DNA from: an uncultured Clostridia bacterium
Lineage (GTDB): Bacteria > Bacillota > Clostridia > TANB77 > CAG-508
Assembly (NCBI GenBank): GCA_934184665.1
Contig: CAKPSX010000038.1
Coordinates: forward strand, 1-6,678
Reading direction: 5' to 3'
DNA: 6,678 bases
Shown here piece after piece: positions 5,532 through 6,678 of this stretch. The notes beneath the pieces are model-generated. The model was not told where the DNA came from and searched no databases. It saw only the letters and a list, made by a program, of their open reading frames with translations. The position numbers were made by a program, and so were the translations under genes. Position 1 is the stretch's first letter. Every line of letters starts with the position of its first letter.

Positions 5532-5593
5532 CAGAAATGCACCCACAAGTCAATACTTTTGCAATTATTTTTGGGTGCATTTCTGTTTTGTTT
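5532..5593 (+). terminator. Intrinsic terminator after the MutS-like gene
   Basis: CAGAAATGCACCCA (5532-5545) pairs perfectly with 5572-5585 (14 bp, 26-nt loop), followed on the plus strand by TTTTGTTT. It lies 42 bp after the MutS-like stop codon. It also sits 50 bp beyond the target gene 2 stop on the other strand, so it may serve both convergent genes or act as the hairpin downstream of VR2. Confidence 0.65.
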
Positions 5594-5648
5594 ACATAAA
5601 GTTGTGTAAATCTTGGTGTTTGGTGGGTTCAGTGCTACTTTATGTAAA
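5591..5648. repeat. 12-bp inverted repeat abutting VR2
   Basis: TTTACATAAAGT (5591-5602) is the exact reverse complement of 5637-5648, with a 34-nt loop. The right arm covers the last codons and stop of target gene 2 and ends at the first base of VR2. Target gene 1 has the same right-arm sequence (352-363) but no matching left arm. Confidence 0.5.
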
Positions 5649-6678
5649 GTGCACAACGTAAACCGACACTGCTGGAGCTCTTGTAAGGATAGTAGTCGTT
5701 GCGGTATGCCGCTGGACTGTTGCCGCCGTAGTAGTAACCGCCACCACGATTGTACCTGCCGTTGCTGGTCCCTGAACCATTGGACTCGCACGTCCAGTCC
5801 CATACATTACCTGCTAAATCAAAAACATTGTTCGCATTTGCTCCTTCATATGCTCCACTTGGGATTCTTGTACTAGTACTACTATTTGCTGCTTTTGTTG
5901 CTGTGCTCTTTGATGTGTTTGTATAATATGTGAAACTATTATTCCAGTAATTTCCCCAACTTGTTGAATCTGAGGCTATTTCTGCATATGTCTTCTCTCC
6001 AGTATCAATTAACCACTTTAATGTTTCATCCCACTGTATTCCCCATATCATGTGAACATTTGCTCCACCAGTTGATATTCTTGGAGATTTCTTCCACATT
6101 GTGTACCATGTTTGGCTTACTATATCTGTGTTTATTCTTTTTATAACTGGTGTTGCTTGGCTTAGGTCTCCTGTTTGGTATCTTCCTATATAATATCCTC
6201 CATATGTTGCTACACTATTTAACATTTTATCGAAATCAATTTCCATTTCCATTAGGAAATCTTCTCTTGACATTCCATTTAAATATTGTGTTAAATATGT
6301 TGATTGGATATCATATTTTGTTGTTTGTGGCTCATATGAGTGGTTTGCACCTTTTGCATATGTTGTTGCGGATTTACTAAAGTTATACCATGTTCCATAT
6401 TTCTTTCCTGTTGTCTGGTTTCTCCAATACATATCACTTACATTTGCTATTGGTATCCATACATATTGATTTCTATTACATTGTTCCTCCCATTTATTAC
6501 TATCTGTTACTGCTTCTGTTCCTTCATATATTACAAATCCTCCATTCACAGAATTTTCGTCTGATGCAGATGATGCAGTATATCCTGTTGGCACTGGTAC
6601 TTCAACTCCATCTGAGCTTGTTACTGTTGTGAAATTATTTGTATTTCTCTTCCCAGGTTTTATTTCTCCCCATATATA
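5635..6678 (-). CDS. DGR target protein 2 (5' end outside window): FGE/C-type-lectin-fold protein
   Basis: The visible part codes 347 residues and runs open to the window edge, so the true start lies beyond 6678; an internal GTG at 6592-6594 is not a likely start, because the upstream residues (YIWGEIKPGKRNT, VTSSDGVEVPVPTGYTASS) align with target 1. It closely parallels target 1 through the whole lectin-like domain: NQYVWIPIANVSDMYW, DIQSTYLTQYLNG, GGYYIGRYQTGD, VFDLAGNVWDWTCES and GLRCALYIK. It lacks the segment of about 170 residues that target 1 carries between the TASS motif and GFVIYEG. VR2 occupies its 3' end. Whether it has the same membrane anchor cannot be seen. Confidence 0.9.
   Translation of the reverse strand, partial: YIWGEIKPGKRNTNNFTTVTSSDGVEVPVPTGYTASSASDENSVNGGFVIYEGTEAVTDSNKWEEQCNRNQYVWIPIANVSDMYWRNQTTGKKYGTWYNFSKSATTYAKGANHSYEPQTTKYDIQSTYLTQYLNGMSREDFLMEMEIDFDKMLNSVATYGGYYIGRYQTGDLSQATPVIKRINTDIVSQTWYTMWKKSPRISTGGANVHMIWGIQWDETLKWLIDTGEKTYAEIASDSTSWGNYWNNSFTYYTNTSKSTATKAANSSTSTRIPSGAYEGANANNVFDLAGNVWDWTCESNGSGTSNGRYNRGGGYYYGGNSPAAYRNDYYPYKSSSSVGLRCALYIK
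5648..5787 (-). repeat. DGR variable repeat VR2
   Basis: It aligns to the TR (2715-2857) with one 3-bp deletion (one codon lost in the middle Asn cluster). I count about 21 changes at template adenines and about 13 at other bases, including changes in the IMH-like end (GGTTTACGTTGTGCACT, two differences from TR and VR1). The adenine bias is clear but far less pure than in VR1. It encodes SNGRYN, GYYYGGNSP and NDYYPYKSSSSV in place of the TR Asn clusters. Confidence 0.9.

Overview
The window holds an essentially complete diversity-generating retroelement (DGR): a reverse transcriptase, an Avd-type accessory protein, an adenine-rich template repeat (TR), and two target genes of the formylglycine-generating-enzyme (FGE)/C-type-lectin fold, each ending in a variable repeat (VR). 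The decisive evidence is the alignment of the TR (2715-2857) with VR1 (363-505). They align over 143 bp without gaps; I count 21 mismatches, and 20 of them fall on adenines of the TR coding strand (T on the + strand). This is the signature of adenine-directed mutagenic retrohoming.

Layout, mostly on the minus strand and read from high to low coordinates: the 3' part of target gene 2 with VR2 (5635-6678, 5' end outside the window); then, on the plus strand and convergent with it, a short MutS-domain-I-like protein (5064-5489); a divergent promoter region with symmetric GGTGGTATA boxes; a tandem ribbon-helix-helix (RHH) protein (4502-4876); a strong sigma-A-type promoter (TTGACG-17-TACAAT, 4358-4386); avd (3908-4318) overlapping the reverse transcriptase (2923-3930); the TR; a spacer of about 150 nt ending in a perfect 14-bp hairpin (2530-2563); a small SSB-like OB-fold protein (2225-2482); and target gene 1 (350-2116), a membrane-anchored surface protein with VR1 at its 3' end. 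Beyond it (1-349) is non-coding DNA rich in inverted repeats, including a perfect 18-bp stem with a 4-nt loop.

How it works together (family knowledge plus inference): the avd-RT transcript runs into the TR, whose RNA is copied by the RT-Avd complex with random errors at adenines. The cDNA replaces the VR of a target gene and changes surface residues of the lectin-like domain that target 1 holds outside the membrane. The OB-fold protein, MutS-like protein and RHH protein are candidate accessories or regulators. VR1 fits the present TR almost perfectly. VR2 does not: it has a 3-bp deletion and about 13 changes at non-adenine positions.

Organism: very AT-rich DNA, GGAGG-type ribosome binding sites, sigma-A-like promoters, a signal-anchor surface protein and the standard genetic code suggest a low-GC Firmicute, perhaps a gut clostridial or related lineage. 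This is inference. No phage structural genes are visible.
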